Origin: Cupriavidus sp. WGlv3
GTDB lineage: Bacteria > Pseudomonadota > Gammaproteobacteria > Burkholderiales > Burkholderiaceae
Length of the DNA stretch: 64,000 nt
Reading direction: 5' to 3'
Assembly: GCF_023952475.1 (NCBI RefSeq)
Contig: NZ_JALHRX010000005.1
Coordinates: 124,001-188,000 of the forward strand
Below, piece after piece: positions 46,256-57,469 of the stretch; the stretch's first letter is position 1; each line of letters starts with the position of its first letter. A model generated the notes under the pieces. That model searched no databases and was not told where the DNA came from. It saw only the letters and a program-made list of their open reading frames with translations. Position numbers and translations under genes: made by a program.

Positions 46256-47842
46256 TCAGACTTCTTCGTACAGCGGCAGGGTCAGGAACTCGGCAAAGTC
46301 TTCCGACGTCGACATCTGCTCGAAAATCTCGGCAGCGCGGTCATAGGTGCTGGTGTCGCCACCAACCAGTTCCTTCACCTTGGCCAGCTCTTCCGGAATC
46401 AGCTTGCGCACCAGCTCGGCCGTGACCTTGGTGCCGTCTTCCAGCTTGCCCTTGGGCGAGCGGATCCACTGCCACACCTGCGAGCGCGAGATCTCTGCGG
46501 TGGCGGCATCTTCCATCAGGTTGTGGATCGGCACGCAGCCGTTGCCGGCCAGCCAGGCGCCCAGGTAGTGGATGCCGACGTTGATGTTCATGCGCAGGCC
46601 GTGCTCGGTGATCGGCGTTTCCGGCTGGAAGTTCAGCAGGTCGGCTCCCTTCACCTGCACGTCCGGACGCTGCTTCTCGAACTGGTTCGGCTTGTCGCCC
46701 AGCACCGCCACGAATTCCTTCATGGCCGGCTCGACCAGGCCGGGGTGCGCCACCCAGCCGCCGTCGTAGCCATCGGTGGCGTCGCGGCGCTTGTCGCTGA
46801 TGATGCCTTCCATGGCGATGGCGTTCTTCTCCGGATCGTTCTTGATCGGGATCAGCGCGCTCATGCCGCCGATGGCGGGGGCGCCGCGTGAGTGGCAGGT
46901 CTTGAGCAGCAGCAGCGCATACGAGCGCATGAACGGCGCGGTCATGGTGACCTTGGCGCGGTCGGCCAGGCAGAAGTCCTTGTCGTTCTTGAACTTCTTG
47001 ATGCACGAGAAGATGTAGTCCCAGCGGCCGGCGTTCAGGCCGGCGCTGTGCTCGCGCAGCTCATACAGGATCTCTTCCATCTCGAACGCGGCGAGGATGG
47101 TCTCGATCAGCACGGTGGCCTTGATGGTGCCTTGCGGCAGGCCGATTTCGTTCTGCGCCATCACGAAGATGTCGTTCCACAGGCGCGCTTCCAGATGGCT
47201 TTCCATCTTCGGCAGATAGAAGAACGGGCCGGCGCCGCGGGAAATCTGCTCGCGGGCGTTGTGGAACAGGAACAGCGCGAAGTCGAAGACACCGCCCGAG
47301 ACGCGCTTGCCGTCGATGGTGACGTGCTTTTCGTCCAGGTGCCAGCCGCGCGGACGGACCTGCAGCGTGGCGATCTTGTCGTTCAGCTTGTATTGCTTGC
47401 CCTTGGATTCCAGCGTCAGCGTGCGGCGCACGGCGGCCTTCAGGTTGACCTGGCCCTGCAGCTGGTTGTGCCAGTTGGGGGTGTTGGAATCCTCGAAATC
47501 GGTCATGTAGCTGTCAGCGCCCGAGTTGAAGGCGTTGATCACCATCTTGGCTTCGACCGGGCCGGTGATTTCCACGCGGCGGCATTCCAGCGCCTTGGGC
47601 ACCGGCGCAACCTTCCAGTCGCCTTCGCGGATGCTCTTGGTTTCCGGCAGGAAGTCAGGCACCTCGCCGGCATCCAGGCGCTTGGCGCGCGCGACGCGCG
47701 CGGCCAGCAATTCCTGACGGCGCGGCTCGAAGGCGCGGTGCAGCTTGTCTACCAGGGCCAGGGCTTCCGGCGTGAGGATATCTTCGTAGGCCGGCAGGAT
47801 TTCGCCGGTAATCTTCATGCCCGCGGGCAGCGTGATAGCCAT
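46256..47842 (-). CDS. aceB: malate synthase A
   Basis: A 528-residue AceB-type malate synthase (the A isoform is about 530 residues; G is about 720). It has VEITGPVEAKMVINAFNSGAD as VEITGPVEAKMVINAF, the ADSYMTDFEDSNTPNW block, RPRGWHLDEKHV, the signature KMESHLEARLWNDIF and GRWDYIFSCIKKF. It condenses glyoxylate with acetyl-CoA to malate, the second step of the glyoxylate shunt. AGGAGAAC precedes the ATG. It is 51 bases downstream of a haloacid-dehalogenase-like gene and about 4 kb from aceA, which is unusual compared with aceBA operons of enterics. Confidence 0.97.
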   Translation of the reverse strand: MAITLPAGMKITGEILPAYEDILTPEALALVDKLHRAFEPRRQELLAARVARAKRLDAGEVPDFLPETKSIREGDWKVAPVPKALECRRVEITGPVEAKMVINAFNSGADSYMTDFEDSNTPNWHNQLQGQVNLKAAVRRTLTLESKGKQYKLNDKIATLQVRPRGWHLDEKHVTIDGKRVSGGVFDFALFLFHNAREQISRGAGPFFYLPKMESHLEARLWNDIFVMAQNEIGLPQGTIKATVLIETILAAFEMEEILYELREHSAGLNAGRWDYIFSCIKKFKNDKDFCLADRAKVTMTAPFMRSYALLLLKTCHSRGAPAIGGMSALIPIKNDPEKNAIAMEGIISDKRRDATDGYDGGWVAHPGLVEPAMKEFVAVLGDKPNQFEKQRPDVQVKGADLLNFQPETPITEHGLRMNINVGIHYLGAWLAGNGCVPIHNLMEDAATAEISRSQVWQWIRSPKGKLEDGTKVTAELVRKLIPEELAKVKELVGGDTSTYDRAAEIFEQMSTSEDFAEFLTLPLYEEV

Positions 47843-47893
47843 CAGTGTTCTCCTGTTAAACGATAGCGATAGCGTTGGTTGTTGGGCGCCCTG

Positions 47894-48595
47894 CTAGGCC
47901 GTCACGCCATGGGCGCGGACGAATTCGAGCAGGTCGTTCATGTCGTGCCCGGTGCCGGCGGGGGCGACATCGAGCCGCTCCGCCGGATGGCCGGCACGGT
48001 TGATCCAGAAAGTGGTGTAGCCATACCAGCTGGCGCCGCAGGCGTCCCAGCCGTTGGACGAGACGAACAGCATCTCCTGCGCCTCCAGGCCGAAGGCCAG
48101 CGGCCCCAGCGCGTAGGCGGCGGGCGCGGTCTTGTACTGGCGCACCGCATCGACCGACAGCACGTGGTCGAACAGTCCGTGCATGCCGGCGCTCTTGACC
48201 GAGATGTCGAGCATCTCCGCATTGCCGTTGGACAGGATGCCCAGCGGCAGCCCCGCCTTGCGCAGTCGCTTCAGTGCGCCGAGGTTTTCCGGGAACGCCG
48301 ACAGGCACGCGTACTCCTTGAGCAGCTGCGCTTCAGTCGCTTCATCCAGCATCAAGCCCAGACGCTCGGCGGCGTAGCGCAGCGCATCCACGGTGATGGC
48401 CCAGAACGGCTTGTAGTGCGCGCCATCGGGCGCGGCCATGGTGCGGATGCGCGTGTAGTCGATCTGGCGTTCGCGCCACAGCAGCGCCAGCGCCTCGCCG
48501 CGGCCCGGGAACAACTGCTCCGCGCGCGCGGTGACGGAATACACGTCGAACAGCGTGCCATAGGCATCGAAGACGACGGCGCGGATCTTGTTCAT
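47894..48595 (-). CDS. haloacid dehalogenase type II family hydrolase
   Basis: A 233-residue HAD protein. The nucleophile is Asp10 in FDAYGTLFDV, motif II is ILSNGNAEML, the conserved lysine lies in RQYKTAPAAYALG and motif III is VSSNGWDACGASWYGY, all of the (S)-2-haloacid dehalogenase pattern. It may hydrolyse 2-haloacids or phosphoglycolate-like compounds. Haloacetate would give glycolate and then glyoxylate, which would suit its position just ahead of aceB. It is probably cotranscribed with aceB and is divergent from a LysR gene. Confidence 0.9.
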   Translation of the reverse strand: MNKIRAVVFDAYGTLFDVYSVTARAEQLFPGRGEALALLWRERQIDYTRIRTMAAPDGAHYKPFWAITVDALRYAAERLGLMLDEATEAQLLKEYACLSAFPENLGALKRLRKAGLPLGILSNGNAEMLDISVKSAGMHGLFDHVLSVDAVRQYKTAPAAYALGPLAFGLEAQEMLFVSSNGWDACGASWYGYTTFWINRAGHPAERLDVAPAGTGHDMNDLLEFVRAHGVTA

Positions 48596-48911
48596 AGGGG
48601 CCTGGACAACCTGCAACGGGACGGGGCGACTTCAGGGGCGACTTAGGGGCCGACTCAGTGAACGGTGGCCAGACCACAGCTGCGTGGCTCTGTACACCAT
48701 TGAATGCATCGAATTGTAGGGAGACGCTGCAGTGCGGCAAAGTGGGCGTCGGTCACTTGATCTTTTACTTTTACACAACTAATCTTGGCTGACTAAAACA
48801 AAACTCCGCACCAAATCCTCTTCACTGGTGACCAAAGGCCCGACTTGGCACCCTTTGCGTGGCCAGCGCGGCACCCTGCGGGACCTCCCGTGCAACTCAG
48901 GCGAAACATTC

Positions 48912-49862
48912 GTGGACCATTTCAAACAACTGGAGACCTTTGTATCCGTCGCCTCGCGCGGCAGCCTGTCCGCCGCCGCCGCGGCCGAGGGCGTGGCGCC
49001 CGCGATCATTGGCCGGCGTATTGATGCCCTGGAAGAGCGGCTGGGCGTCAAGCTGCTGGTGCGGACCACGCGCAAGATCAGCCTGACCTTCGAGGGCTCG
49101 GCGTTCCTGGAAGATTGCCAGCGCATCCTGAACGACCTGCACAACGCCGAGGCCAGCGTCTCGGCCGGCGGCGTCAAGGCCAGCGGCCACCTGCGCGTGA
49201 CCGCGCCGGCCGGCTACGGGCGCAAGCACGTGGCGCCGCTGGTGCCGCTGTTCATCGAGTCGCACCCGGACGTGTCGATCACGCTGGACCTGTCCGACCG
49301 CGTCGTCGACCTGGTCAACGAAGGCTTCGACTGCGCCATCCGCCTGGGCGACCTGCCCGACTCCAGCCTGGTGTCGATCCGGCTCGCCGAAACCCGCCGC
49401 GTGGTGGTGGCCGCGCCGGAATACCTGGCGCGCGCCGGGCGCCCGAACACGCCCGAGGACCTGCAGCGTCATAACTGCCTCGCCTTCGGCGCCAGCGCCA
49501 ACATGCAGCGCGGCTGGGTGTTCCAGGAAGAAGGCCGCGCCGTGACCGTGAAGGTGGGTGGCACCATGGAATGCAGCGACGGCGCGGTGCTGCACGAGTG
49601 GTGCCTGCAAGGCAACGGGCTGGCCTGGCGCTCCTGGTGGGAAGTCGGCAGCGAGATTGCCAGCGGACGGCTGGTGACGGTGCTGGACGAGTTCCAGGCG
49701 CCGCCGATCGGCATCCATGCGGTGTTCCCGCAGCGCAAGCACCTGCCGCTGCGGGTGCGGCTGTTTATCGATCACCTTAAGAACACCTACGGCAATCCGT
49801 CCTACTGGCGGCGCGCCGAGCAGGCTTCCGCGCTGCCTGTGGCGGAAGTGCTGGCGGACTAG
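48912..49862 (+). CDS. LysR-family transcriptional regulator
   Basis: A 316-residue LTTR starting at a GTG (VDHFKQLETFVSVASRGSLS). The helix-turn-helix continues AAAAEGVAPAIIGRRIDALEE. The effector domain includes SGHLRVTAPAGYGRKHVAPLV and DCAIRLGDLPDSSL. It diverges from the HAD-aceB pair over about 315 bases. That gap contains an AT-rich block at 48757-48806, the most promoter-like part. Regulation of HAD-aceB is the natural guess, though no clear T-N11-A box was found. Confidence 0.9.
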   Translation: MDHFKQLETFVSVASRGSLSAAAAAEGVAPAIIGRRIDALEERLGVKLLVRTTRKISLTFEGSAFLEDCQRILNDLHNAEASVSAGGVKASGHLRVTAPAGYGRKHVAPLVPLFIESHPDVSITLDLSDRVVDLVNEGFDCAIRLGDLPDSSLVSIRLAETRRVVVAAPEYLARAGRPNTPEDLQRHNCLAFGASANMQRGWVFQEEGRAVTVKVGGTMECSDGAVLHEWCLQGNGLAWRSWWEVGSEIASGRLVTVLDEFQAPPIGIHAVFPQRKHLPLRVRLFIDHLKNTYGNPSYWRRAEQASALPVAEVLAD

Positions 49863-49914
49863 GCACGGTGCCAAGGCGGGCTTGCGGCCCTTCGGATGCC
49901 ATTGACATTACGCA

Positions 49915-49942
49915 ATGACCTTCTCGGCACACTGACTACAAT
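49915..49942 (+). promoter_or_regulatory. candidate sigma-70 promoter of the usp gene
   Basis: ATGACC (-35, four of six consensus) and TACAAT (-10, five of six) are separated by 16 bases, about 95 bases ahead of the usp start. It is a reasonable but unproven promoter. Confidence 0.4.
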
Positions 49943-50035
49943 GCATTCAAGACAGGCGCTGCCCCGCGCCGCGGCCATGCCGCGACGCGCGGGTCGCCGC
50001 CCTGCCCCGACCCCTAGTCAGCAAAGGAGCCCCGC

Positions 50036-50470
50036 ATGTTCCAACATATCCTGCTTCCCACCGACGGCTCGGAACTCTCCAAGAAAGCCATCAACGGCGG
50101 ACTGGAGCTCGCCAAGGCCATCGGCGCGCGCGTCACGGCCTATGTCTGCCTGGAGGAATACCCGTACACGCCGTTCAGCGAAATCGTGGTCGAGGCCCCG
50201 CAGGCATTCAAGGACCGCATCGAGAACCAGGCCAAGCTGTATCTGAAAGAGGTCGAGAACCTGGCCACGGCGGCCGGCGTGACCTTCGACGCGGACATGT
50301 CGACCTTTGCCGTGCCCTACCTCGGCATCATCGACGCCGCCGAGCGCCACGGCTGCGACGTGATCTTCATGGCCTCGCACGGCCGGCGCGGGCTGTCGGG
50401 CCTGCTGCTCGGCAGCGAGACGCAGAAGGTGCTGACGCATACCGACATTCCGGTGATCGTCTACCGCTGA
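50036..50470 (+). CDS. universal stress protein UspA family
   Basis: A 144-residue Usp, paralogue of the one at 43724. It shares FQHILLPTDGSELSKKA, the EEYPYTPFS region and the ATP-loop pattern ASHGRRGLSGLLLGSETQKVLTH. It begins at an ATG with AAAGGAG upstream. Usp proteins respond to starvation and redox stress. It is a single gene with its own promoter and a strong terminator. Confidence 0.94.
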   Translation: MFQHILLPTDGSELSKKAINGGLELAKAIGARVTAYVCLEEYPYTPFSEIVVEAPQAFKDRIENQAKLYLKEVENLATAAGVTFDADMSTFAVPYLGIIDAAERHGCDVIFMASHGRRGLSGLLLGSETQKVLTHTDIPVIVYR

Positions 50471-50495
50471 ACCCCGGCGCAGCGTGCGCCAAAGC

Positions 50496-50537
50496 AAAGC
50501 CGCCCGCACCGGCATGACCGGTGCGGGCGGTTTTTTT
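50496..50537. terminator. intrinsic terminator after usp
   Basis: A perfect 13-pair stem (CCGCCCGCACCGG and complement, loop CATGA) is flanked by AAAG and seven Ts. It would end usp and can serve the convergent M48 peptidase gene. Confidence 0.88.
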
Positions 50538-50552
50538 GCTGGCGCAGGCGCC

Positions 50553-51314
50553 TTACGAGGCCTTGCTGATGCGCTGCTCGATATGCTTGGCGCGGTCGTC
50601 CGAGCCCGGGTGCGACGAGAACATGCTGGACTTGCCGCCGTCGAGCTTGGCCAGCTTCTGGAATGCCGTGACCAGGCCCTTGGTGCTGGCCTTGTTCTTG
50701 GTCAGCAGGTCGAACGAATAGTCGTCGGCCGCGGTTTCCTGCGACTGCGAGAACTGCGCGTTGATCAGCTTCTCGCCCAGCTCGCCCAGTTGCGATTGCG
50801 AAAGCGCTGCCACCGCGCCGTTGCCGGCCGATGCCGCCGCGCCGCGCGCTGCGGTGGCGGTGTAGGCCACCTGCATGGCCTTCTTGGTGTGGCCCAGGGC
50901 CACGTGGCCCAGTTCGTGGCCCAGCACGCCGCGCACTTCGTCGTCGGTCATCATGTCCATCAGGCCGCTGTAGACACGCACGCAGCCGTTGGCCATCGCC
51001 CAGGCGTTGACGTCCTTGGTCATGTAGACCTTGGCATTGACGTTGGGCACGTCGCTGTTCTTCAGCCCGCTCATGATCTTGACCAGGCGCTTGCCGTAGG
51101 TGCTGTTGGCAGCGGCGATCTTGTTGGTCTTGTCCGATTCCGCGCAGGCCTGGTCCGACAGGCTCTTGACGTCGGCGTCCGACAGCGTGGCGGCCTTGGC
51201 CAGCGAGGTGCCGGCGCTCAGCATGCCGTCGACATTGGTGGGCATGCCGCCGGAACAGCCGGCCAGCAGTGCCGCCGCGACGGCGCAGGCAGCGAGCGAG
51301 AGAGTTGCTTTCAT
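50553..51314 (-). CDS. M48-family metalloprotease, lipoprotein
   Basis: A 253-residue M48 peptidase with lipobox LLAGC. The zinc motif is HELGHVALGH, with the third ligand in SQETAADDYSFDLL. It resembles the periplasmic LoiP/YcaL/BepA group of envelope quality-control proteases. The start MKATLSLAACAV gives a normal signal peptide; the longer frame upstream does not. It is a single gene. Confidence 0.92.
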   Translation of the reverse strand: MKATLSLAACAVAAALLAGCSGGMPTNVDGMLSAGTSLAKAATLSDADVKSLSDQACAESDKTNKIAAANSTYGKRLVKIMSGLKNSDVPNVNAKVYMTKDVNAWAMANGCVRVYSGLMDMMTDDEVRGVLGHELGHVALGHTKKAMQVAYTATAARGAAASAGNGAVAALSQSQLGELGEKLINAQFSQSQETAADDYSFDLLTKNKASTKGLVTAFQKLAKLDGGKSSMFSSHPGSDDRAKHIEQRISKAS

Positions 51315-51511
51315 GATGTTGTTCTGGGTGGAGTGGCTCGGAGGTGCCGATAAAGGCTCCGGCACTTTAAGCCATCCGCCCGCGCCAGGGAATCACCCAA
51401 ATGCTGCAAGCCGTCAAAAATGACAATTTGTTGCATTTGAACAATCTTCCACTTCGAAGGACGCAAAAAGTGTGGCGGCCTTGGGCGTGTTTGCAGCGAT
51501 CCCCCAGCGAA

Positions 51512-51664
51512 TCAGCGCGGTCCGGCTGCAGGGACCACGGTGGTGCCCGGTGGAGCAATGAAGGGAATGAACTTGCATGGCTCGCGCTGGCCCAGCGAGC
51601 AGTTTGACCCGATCGCGCAGCCACTGACGGCCAGCACGAGCAACAGACAGACGAGCGGTTTCAT
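51512..51664 (-). CDS. small cysteine-containing lipoprotein, 50 aa
   Basis: A small frame with a clear lipoprotein signal: MKPLVCLLLVLAVSGCAIG, lipobox VSGC. The 35-residue mature part has two further cysteines and ends in a proline-rich tail (PFIAPPGTTVVPAAGPR). The upstream sequence lacks a strong ribosome site (GGGTG only). A signal peptide this good in a short frame rarely occurs by chance, so I regard it as probable. Function unknown. It lies about 200 bases upstream of the M48 protease on the same strand. Confidence 0.55.
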   Translation of the reverse strand: MKPLVCLLLVLAVSGCAIGSNCSLGQREPCKFIPFIAPPGTTVVPAAGPR

Positions 51665-51830
51665 GGCACCCATTTTTTTCGTTTTGCCGGAGGGTATCAC
51701 GGCGAAAAGGGCGCAGAAGGGCTATCACCTGAGAGTGGCCCATCCGCACCGCAACAAACCTTTACAAATCCGTCCGTGAAATCCCGGATCGGTGCCCTAG
51801 CCTGTTCCCATGCTTTCGAGGGAGACGGCC

Positions 51831-51980
51831 ATGCCTTCGTCACGGGACACATTCAAATTGCGTCGACCTGGGCGTCGCACGATGAACTGGCACGACGTCG
51901 CCCTGATCGCGATTGGATGGGTCGGTCTATGCCTCGGCGTGGGATGGACGCTCTCCAAGGCGGCTGGCACCTTCGAGTGA
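51831..51980 (+). CDS. small single-pass membrane protein, 49 aa
   Basis: A short frame starting MPSSRDTFKLRRPGRR with a basic N-terminus, then one hydrophobic segment (VALIAIGWVGLCLGVGWTL) and a stop after KAAGTFE. GAGGGAG lies nine bases before the ATG. An in-frame ATG seven codons earlier (51810) is less well supported. By the positive-inside rule the N-terminus faces the cytoplasm. I do not recognise a family. It lies in the gap between the small lipoprotein and the aceA terminator. Confidence 0.5.
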   Translation: MPSSRDTFKLRRPGRRTMNWHDVALIAIGWVGLCLGVGWTLSKAAGTFE

Positions 51981-52033
51981 GTCGCCGGTACGCGCTCCCG
52001 CATCCGGCGCATGTACGGCCGTCGCATTGGGAA

Positions 52034-52072
52034 TAAAAAAATCGCGCCGTCCCTGAGAGAGAGAACGGCGCG
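52034..52072 (-). terminator. intrinsic terminator of aceA
   Basis: On the minus strand CGCGCCGT and ACGGCGCG form an eight-pair stem with a CT-rich loop, followed by ATTTTTTT. It is about 80 bases after the aceA stop. Confidence 0.8.
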
Positions 52073-52153
52073 TCGCCTAAAAGAGAGAGCGTGATGGTCG
52101 CACGCCCTCCCGATCCCGCCGGACCCACGAGCCGGCGGGAGTGACCAGGAGAG

Positions 52154-53449
<1,296 letters not shown>

Positions 53450-53572
53450 GGTCGCTCTCCTGAACGTGATTGGGAATGGCTGAGGATCTCGTGCTCGCCT
53501 GACCCGGGCTGCGTCGCGTCGCCGCTGCATCGACCGCTGTTTTCATGCCGGGTGACCTGTGTCTTATATAAG

Positions 53573-53587
53573 AGTGTAGAAAACACT
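53573..53587. promoter_or_regulatory. inverted repeat at the aceA promoter region
   Basis: AGTGT-AGAAA-ACACT is a perfect 5-base inverted repeat beside TTATATAAG, which reads as a possible -10 region for aceA on the minus strand. It lies about 125 bases upstream of the aceA start. Candidate operator only. Confidence 0.3.
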
Positions 53588-54023
53588 ACCGCGCTGCAAC
53601 AACCCCGAACCCCAACCGGCACCAAGATTTATTTCTCTTTAAAATCATTAGCTTGCATAAAATATTTCACGATACGGGACATAATCTTTCATCATGAGAA
53701 ATGGCGTTGTGCCACGCAAACGGGGATTTTTGCGGTCCAAAACCTTTTTCCACATTGTGAAAAATCCGCGGATGTGGCGCAAGCTGCTAGTGGACGCGGC
53801 TCGTCTGCAGCGCCCTGGGCGCCGGCGCGCCGTCGATATGTTCGGCCGGGCCGCCGGCTTGCCGGGCGCATCGGCGCCCCCGCGTAAACCCCGATGACAC
53901 AGTCGGCACTTTGACAGTTTGCTGACAGCCTTCCCCGCCTAGAATCCGCCCCTTGTTGATTGGGGCTGCCGCGATGTCGAAATCATCCGGCAGCGAAACG
54001 CTCACTTCACGAAAGGACAGCCA

Positions 54024-55064
<1,041 letters not shown>

Positions 55065-55135
55065 ATCGCGCCACGCCAGACAACCGCCACGCAGCGCCCC
55101 GCAAAGCCTGCCCGGCAATGAGATATTGAAGAAAG

Positions 55136-56458
55136 ATGTTGACCCTGCTCGCCTACTCCATGGTGATCGTGTTCATGGCACTGATCATGACCAAGCGGCT
55201 CTCGGCGATGGTGGCGCTGATCCTTGTTCCCATTGCGTTCGGCGCGATCGGCGGCTTCGGCCCGGATCTGGGACCGATGATGCTGGATGGCGTCAAGAAG
55301 CTGGCGCCGACCGGCGTGATGCTGATGTTCGCGATCCTGTATTTCGGCCTGATGATCGATGCCGGCCTGTTCGACCCGGTAGTGCGCGTCATCCTGAAGC
55401 TGGTGGGCGGCGACCCGGTCAAGATCGTCGTCGGCACGTTCGTGCTGGCCGCGCTGGTATCGCTGGACGGCGACGGCTCGACCACCTACATGATCACCTG
55501 CGCCGCCATGCTTCCGCTCTACAAGCGGCTGGGCATCAGCAGGCTGGTGCTGGCCTGCGTGATCATGATGGCGGGCGGGCTGATGAACATCCTGCCCTGG
55601 GGCGGCCCGACCGCGCGCGCCGCAAGCGCGCTGGGGGTGGATGTGGGGTCGCTCTTCGTGCCGATGATCCTGCCGATGGTCGTCACCGGCATGTGGGGCC
55701 TGTTCGTCGCTTTTCTGCTTGGCCGGCGCGAACGCAACCGGCTCGGCCACATCGCGCTGATGACCGCCGGGGCGGGCGAATCCGGCCATGGCGCCGCGGA
55801 GGTTGTCACCGGCGATCCGCAGATCGCCCGGCCCCGGCTGCTGTGGTTCAACCTGGCGCTGACCATCGGCCTGATGGCAATGCTGATCCTCGGCATATTT
55901 CCGCTGCCTGCGCTGTTCATCGTGGCGTGCGCCATCGCTCTGATGGTCAACTACCCGAGCCTGCATGAACAGAAGGAGCGGATTGGCGCGCATGCGGCCA
56001 ATGTCGTACCGGTCGTAGCGCTGATCTTTGCCGCCGGCATCTTCGTCGGCATCCTGTCGGGCACCAAAATGGTCGACGCGATCGCCAACAGCGTCATCAG
56101 CGCCGTGCCCGACTGGATGGGCCCCTACATGGCGCTCGTCACGGGCGTGCTGAGCGTACCGTTCACGTTCTTTATTTCCAACGACGCGTTCTACTTCGGC
56201 ATTCTGCCGATCCTGGCCAAGGCCGCCGCCGTCTACGGCATCAGCGCCGCCGAGATCGGACGCGCCTCGCTCATTGGCCAGCAGGTTCACCTGCTGAGCC
56301 CGCTGGTCGCGTCGACGTACCTGCTGGTCGGCCTGGCTGAAGTCGAGTTCGGCGACCACCAGCGCTATACCCTGCTATGGGCGCTGTCAGCGGCGCTGGT
56401 CATGATGCTGGCGACCGTTTTCCTTGGCGTGATCCCCATCGTTGGCCAGTCTGCGTGA
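55136..56458 (+). CDS. citrate:metal-proton symporter, CitMHS family
   Basis: A 440-residue membrane protein with about 12 helices. CitMHS hallmarks are the N-terminus MLTLLAYSMVIVFMALIM, ALVSLDGDGSTTYMITCAAM, AGGLMNILPWGGPTARA and, in the second half, FFISNDAFYFGILPILAKAA with SPLVASTYLLVGLAEVE. These carriers import citrate complexed with a divalent metal. The gene follows the isocitrate-dehydrogenase-like gene, forming a two-gene citrate-use unit. It converges on the gamma-glutamylcyclotransferase-like gene. Confidence 0.92.
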   Translation: MLTLLAYSMVIVFMALIMTKRLSAMVALILVPIAFGAIGGFGPDLGPMMLDGVKKLAPTGVMLMFAILYFGLMIDAGLFDPVVRVILKLVGGDPVKIVVGTFVLAALVSLDGDGSTTYMITCAAMLPLYKRLGISRLVLACVIMMAGGLMNILPWGGPTARAASALGVDVGSLFVPMILPMVVTGMWGLFVAFLLGRRERNRLGHIALMTAGAGESGHGAAEVVTGDPQIARPRLLWFNLALTIGLMAMLILGIFPLPALFIVACAIALMVNYPSLHEQKERIGAHAANVVPVVALIFAAGIFVGILSGTKMVDAIANSVISAVPDWMGPYMALVTGVLSVPFTFFISNDAFYFGILPILAKAAAVYGISAAEIGRASLIGQQVHLLSPLVASTYLLVGLAEVEFGDHQRYTLLWALSAALVMMLATVFLGVIPIVGQSA

Positions 56459-56504
56459 CAGAGATCCCGGCCATTCCCTGCGCTCCGGCAAGGAATGGCT
56501 CGGA

Positions 56505-56921
56505 TCACGCAGCGGCGTGATCGCGGGCGCGGCGATAGGCCACCCAGTCGCCGCTGTCGATGCGCGGCAGCGTGGCCGCCGCGGCTTCAGCCACCGGATA
56601 CAGCAGGCAGGCGACGGGCTGGCCGTGGTGCTGCACCGCCTGTTCCTCGCGCACGAACAGCGTGGCCTGGCCCGGATAGACCTCTTCGATTTCATCCAGC
56701 ACCGGCAGCAGGGTTTCGGCAATCTCGTAGATATCGCCGACCACCGGACCGCCGCCGGCATCCAGCACCAGGCCGGGATAGGAACCAAAGTCATAAAGCC
56801 TGCCGGCCACCGTGCCCGTGCCCAGCAGCGTGGGCGCGGCAATGCCGTGGCGCCGCGCGGCGGCGTTCAGGTCGTTGACCTCGCCGGCGCGCAGCGTGCC
56901 GTAGACGAAGACGCGCGGCAT
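56505..56921 (-). CDS. gamma-glutamylcyclotransferase-fold (AIG2-like) protein
   Basis: A 138-residue protein with the GGCT signature PRVFVYGTLRAGEVN, the family block YPGLVLDAGGGPVVGDIYEI and the catalytic-type glutamate in LDEIEEVYPG. Family members include gamma-glutamylaminecyclotransferases and butirosin BtrG. The start is two bases downstream of the rraA stop, so they are coupled. Its substrate in this operon is unknown. Confidence 0.85.
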   Translation of the reverse strand: MPRVFVYGTLRAGEVNDLNAAARRHGIAAPTLLGTGTVAGRLYDFGSYPGLVLDAGGGPVVGDIYEIAETLLPVLDEIEEVYPGQATLFVREEQAVQHHGQPVACLLYPVAEAAAATLPRIDSGDWVAYRRARDHAAA

Positions 56922-56923
56922 GC

Positions 56924-57421
56924 TCAGCGCTCCAGCGGAGCGTCGGCGGCCAGGATCCCGTCGACATCGACGTAGATCCAGTTGCCCGGGCGCACCACCG
57001 CGCCCGGCATCTGCACCGTGACCTCGCTCTCGCCCACGTTGCGCTTCTGGCTCTTTTGCGGATGCGCGGCCAGCGCGCGGATGCCGATGTCGCACACGTC
57101 CAGCTCGGCGGTATCGCGGATGCAGCCGTTGACGACGATGCCGACCCAGCCGTTCTTCTCCGCCAGCAAGCCCAGGTTGCCACCCACCAGCGCGCAGCGC
57201 AGCGAGCCGCCGCCGTCGATCACCAGCACGCGCCCGCGGCCCGGCGACTCCAGCGTGCTGCGCACCAGCGAGTTGTCTTCGAACACCTTGAGCGTCGCGG
57301 CCGGACCGGCAAACGCCGGCTGCTTGCCGAAGGCGCGGAACACCGGCGCCATCACGCGCAGCGTGCCGTCGGCAAGGCGGTCTTCATGCGCGTCGCACAG
57401 GTCGGTGGTGACGGGCTTCAT
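56924..57421 (-). CDS. rraA: RraA family protein
   Basis: A 165-residue RraA. It begins [14 protein letters not shown] and contains [34 protein letters not shown] and [20 protein letters not shown], the RraA/HMG-aldolase signature. E. coli RraA binds and restrains RNase E. Close relatives are 4-hydroxy-4-methyl-2-oxoglutarate or oxaloacetate-acting aldolases with the same R-D metal site (here CIRDTAELD). GGAGACC precedes the ATG. Being between a thiamine enzyme and a cyclotransferase-like gene, an enzymatic role is as likely as RNase E control. Confidence 0.9.
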   Translation of the reverse strand: MKPVTTDLCDAHEDRLADGTLRVMAPVFRAFGKQPAFAGPAATLKVFEDNSLVRSTLESPGRGRVLVIDGGGSLRCALVGGNLGLLAEKNGWVGIVVNGCIRDTAELDVCDIGIRALAAHPQKSQKRNVGESEVTVQMPGAVVRPGNWIYVDVDGILAADAPLER

Positions 57422-57469
57422 CTCGGGTCTCCTGGTCGGTAAGAAAAAATACTGTCTGGCCGCGTAGCG

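Noticed and set aside
53747-53764. Near-palindrome around CCACATTGTG with flanking T and A runs
   Set aside because: The arms fit only with a bulge and it lies about 260-300 bases from either gene start; too weak to call an operator.
53694-53897. 67-residue plus-strand frame between aceA and the isocitrate-dehydrogenase-like gene
   Set aside because: It lacks a ribosome site, is Arg/Lys/Pro rich and resembles no family; the region is better read as promoter DNA.
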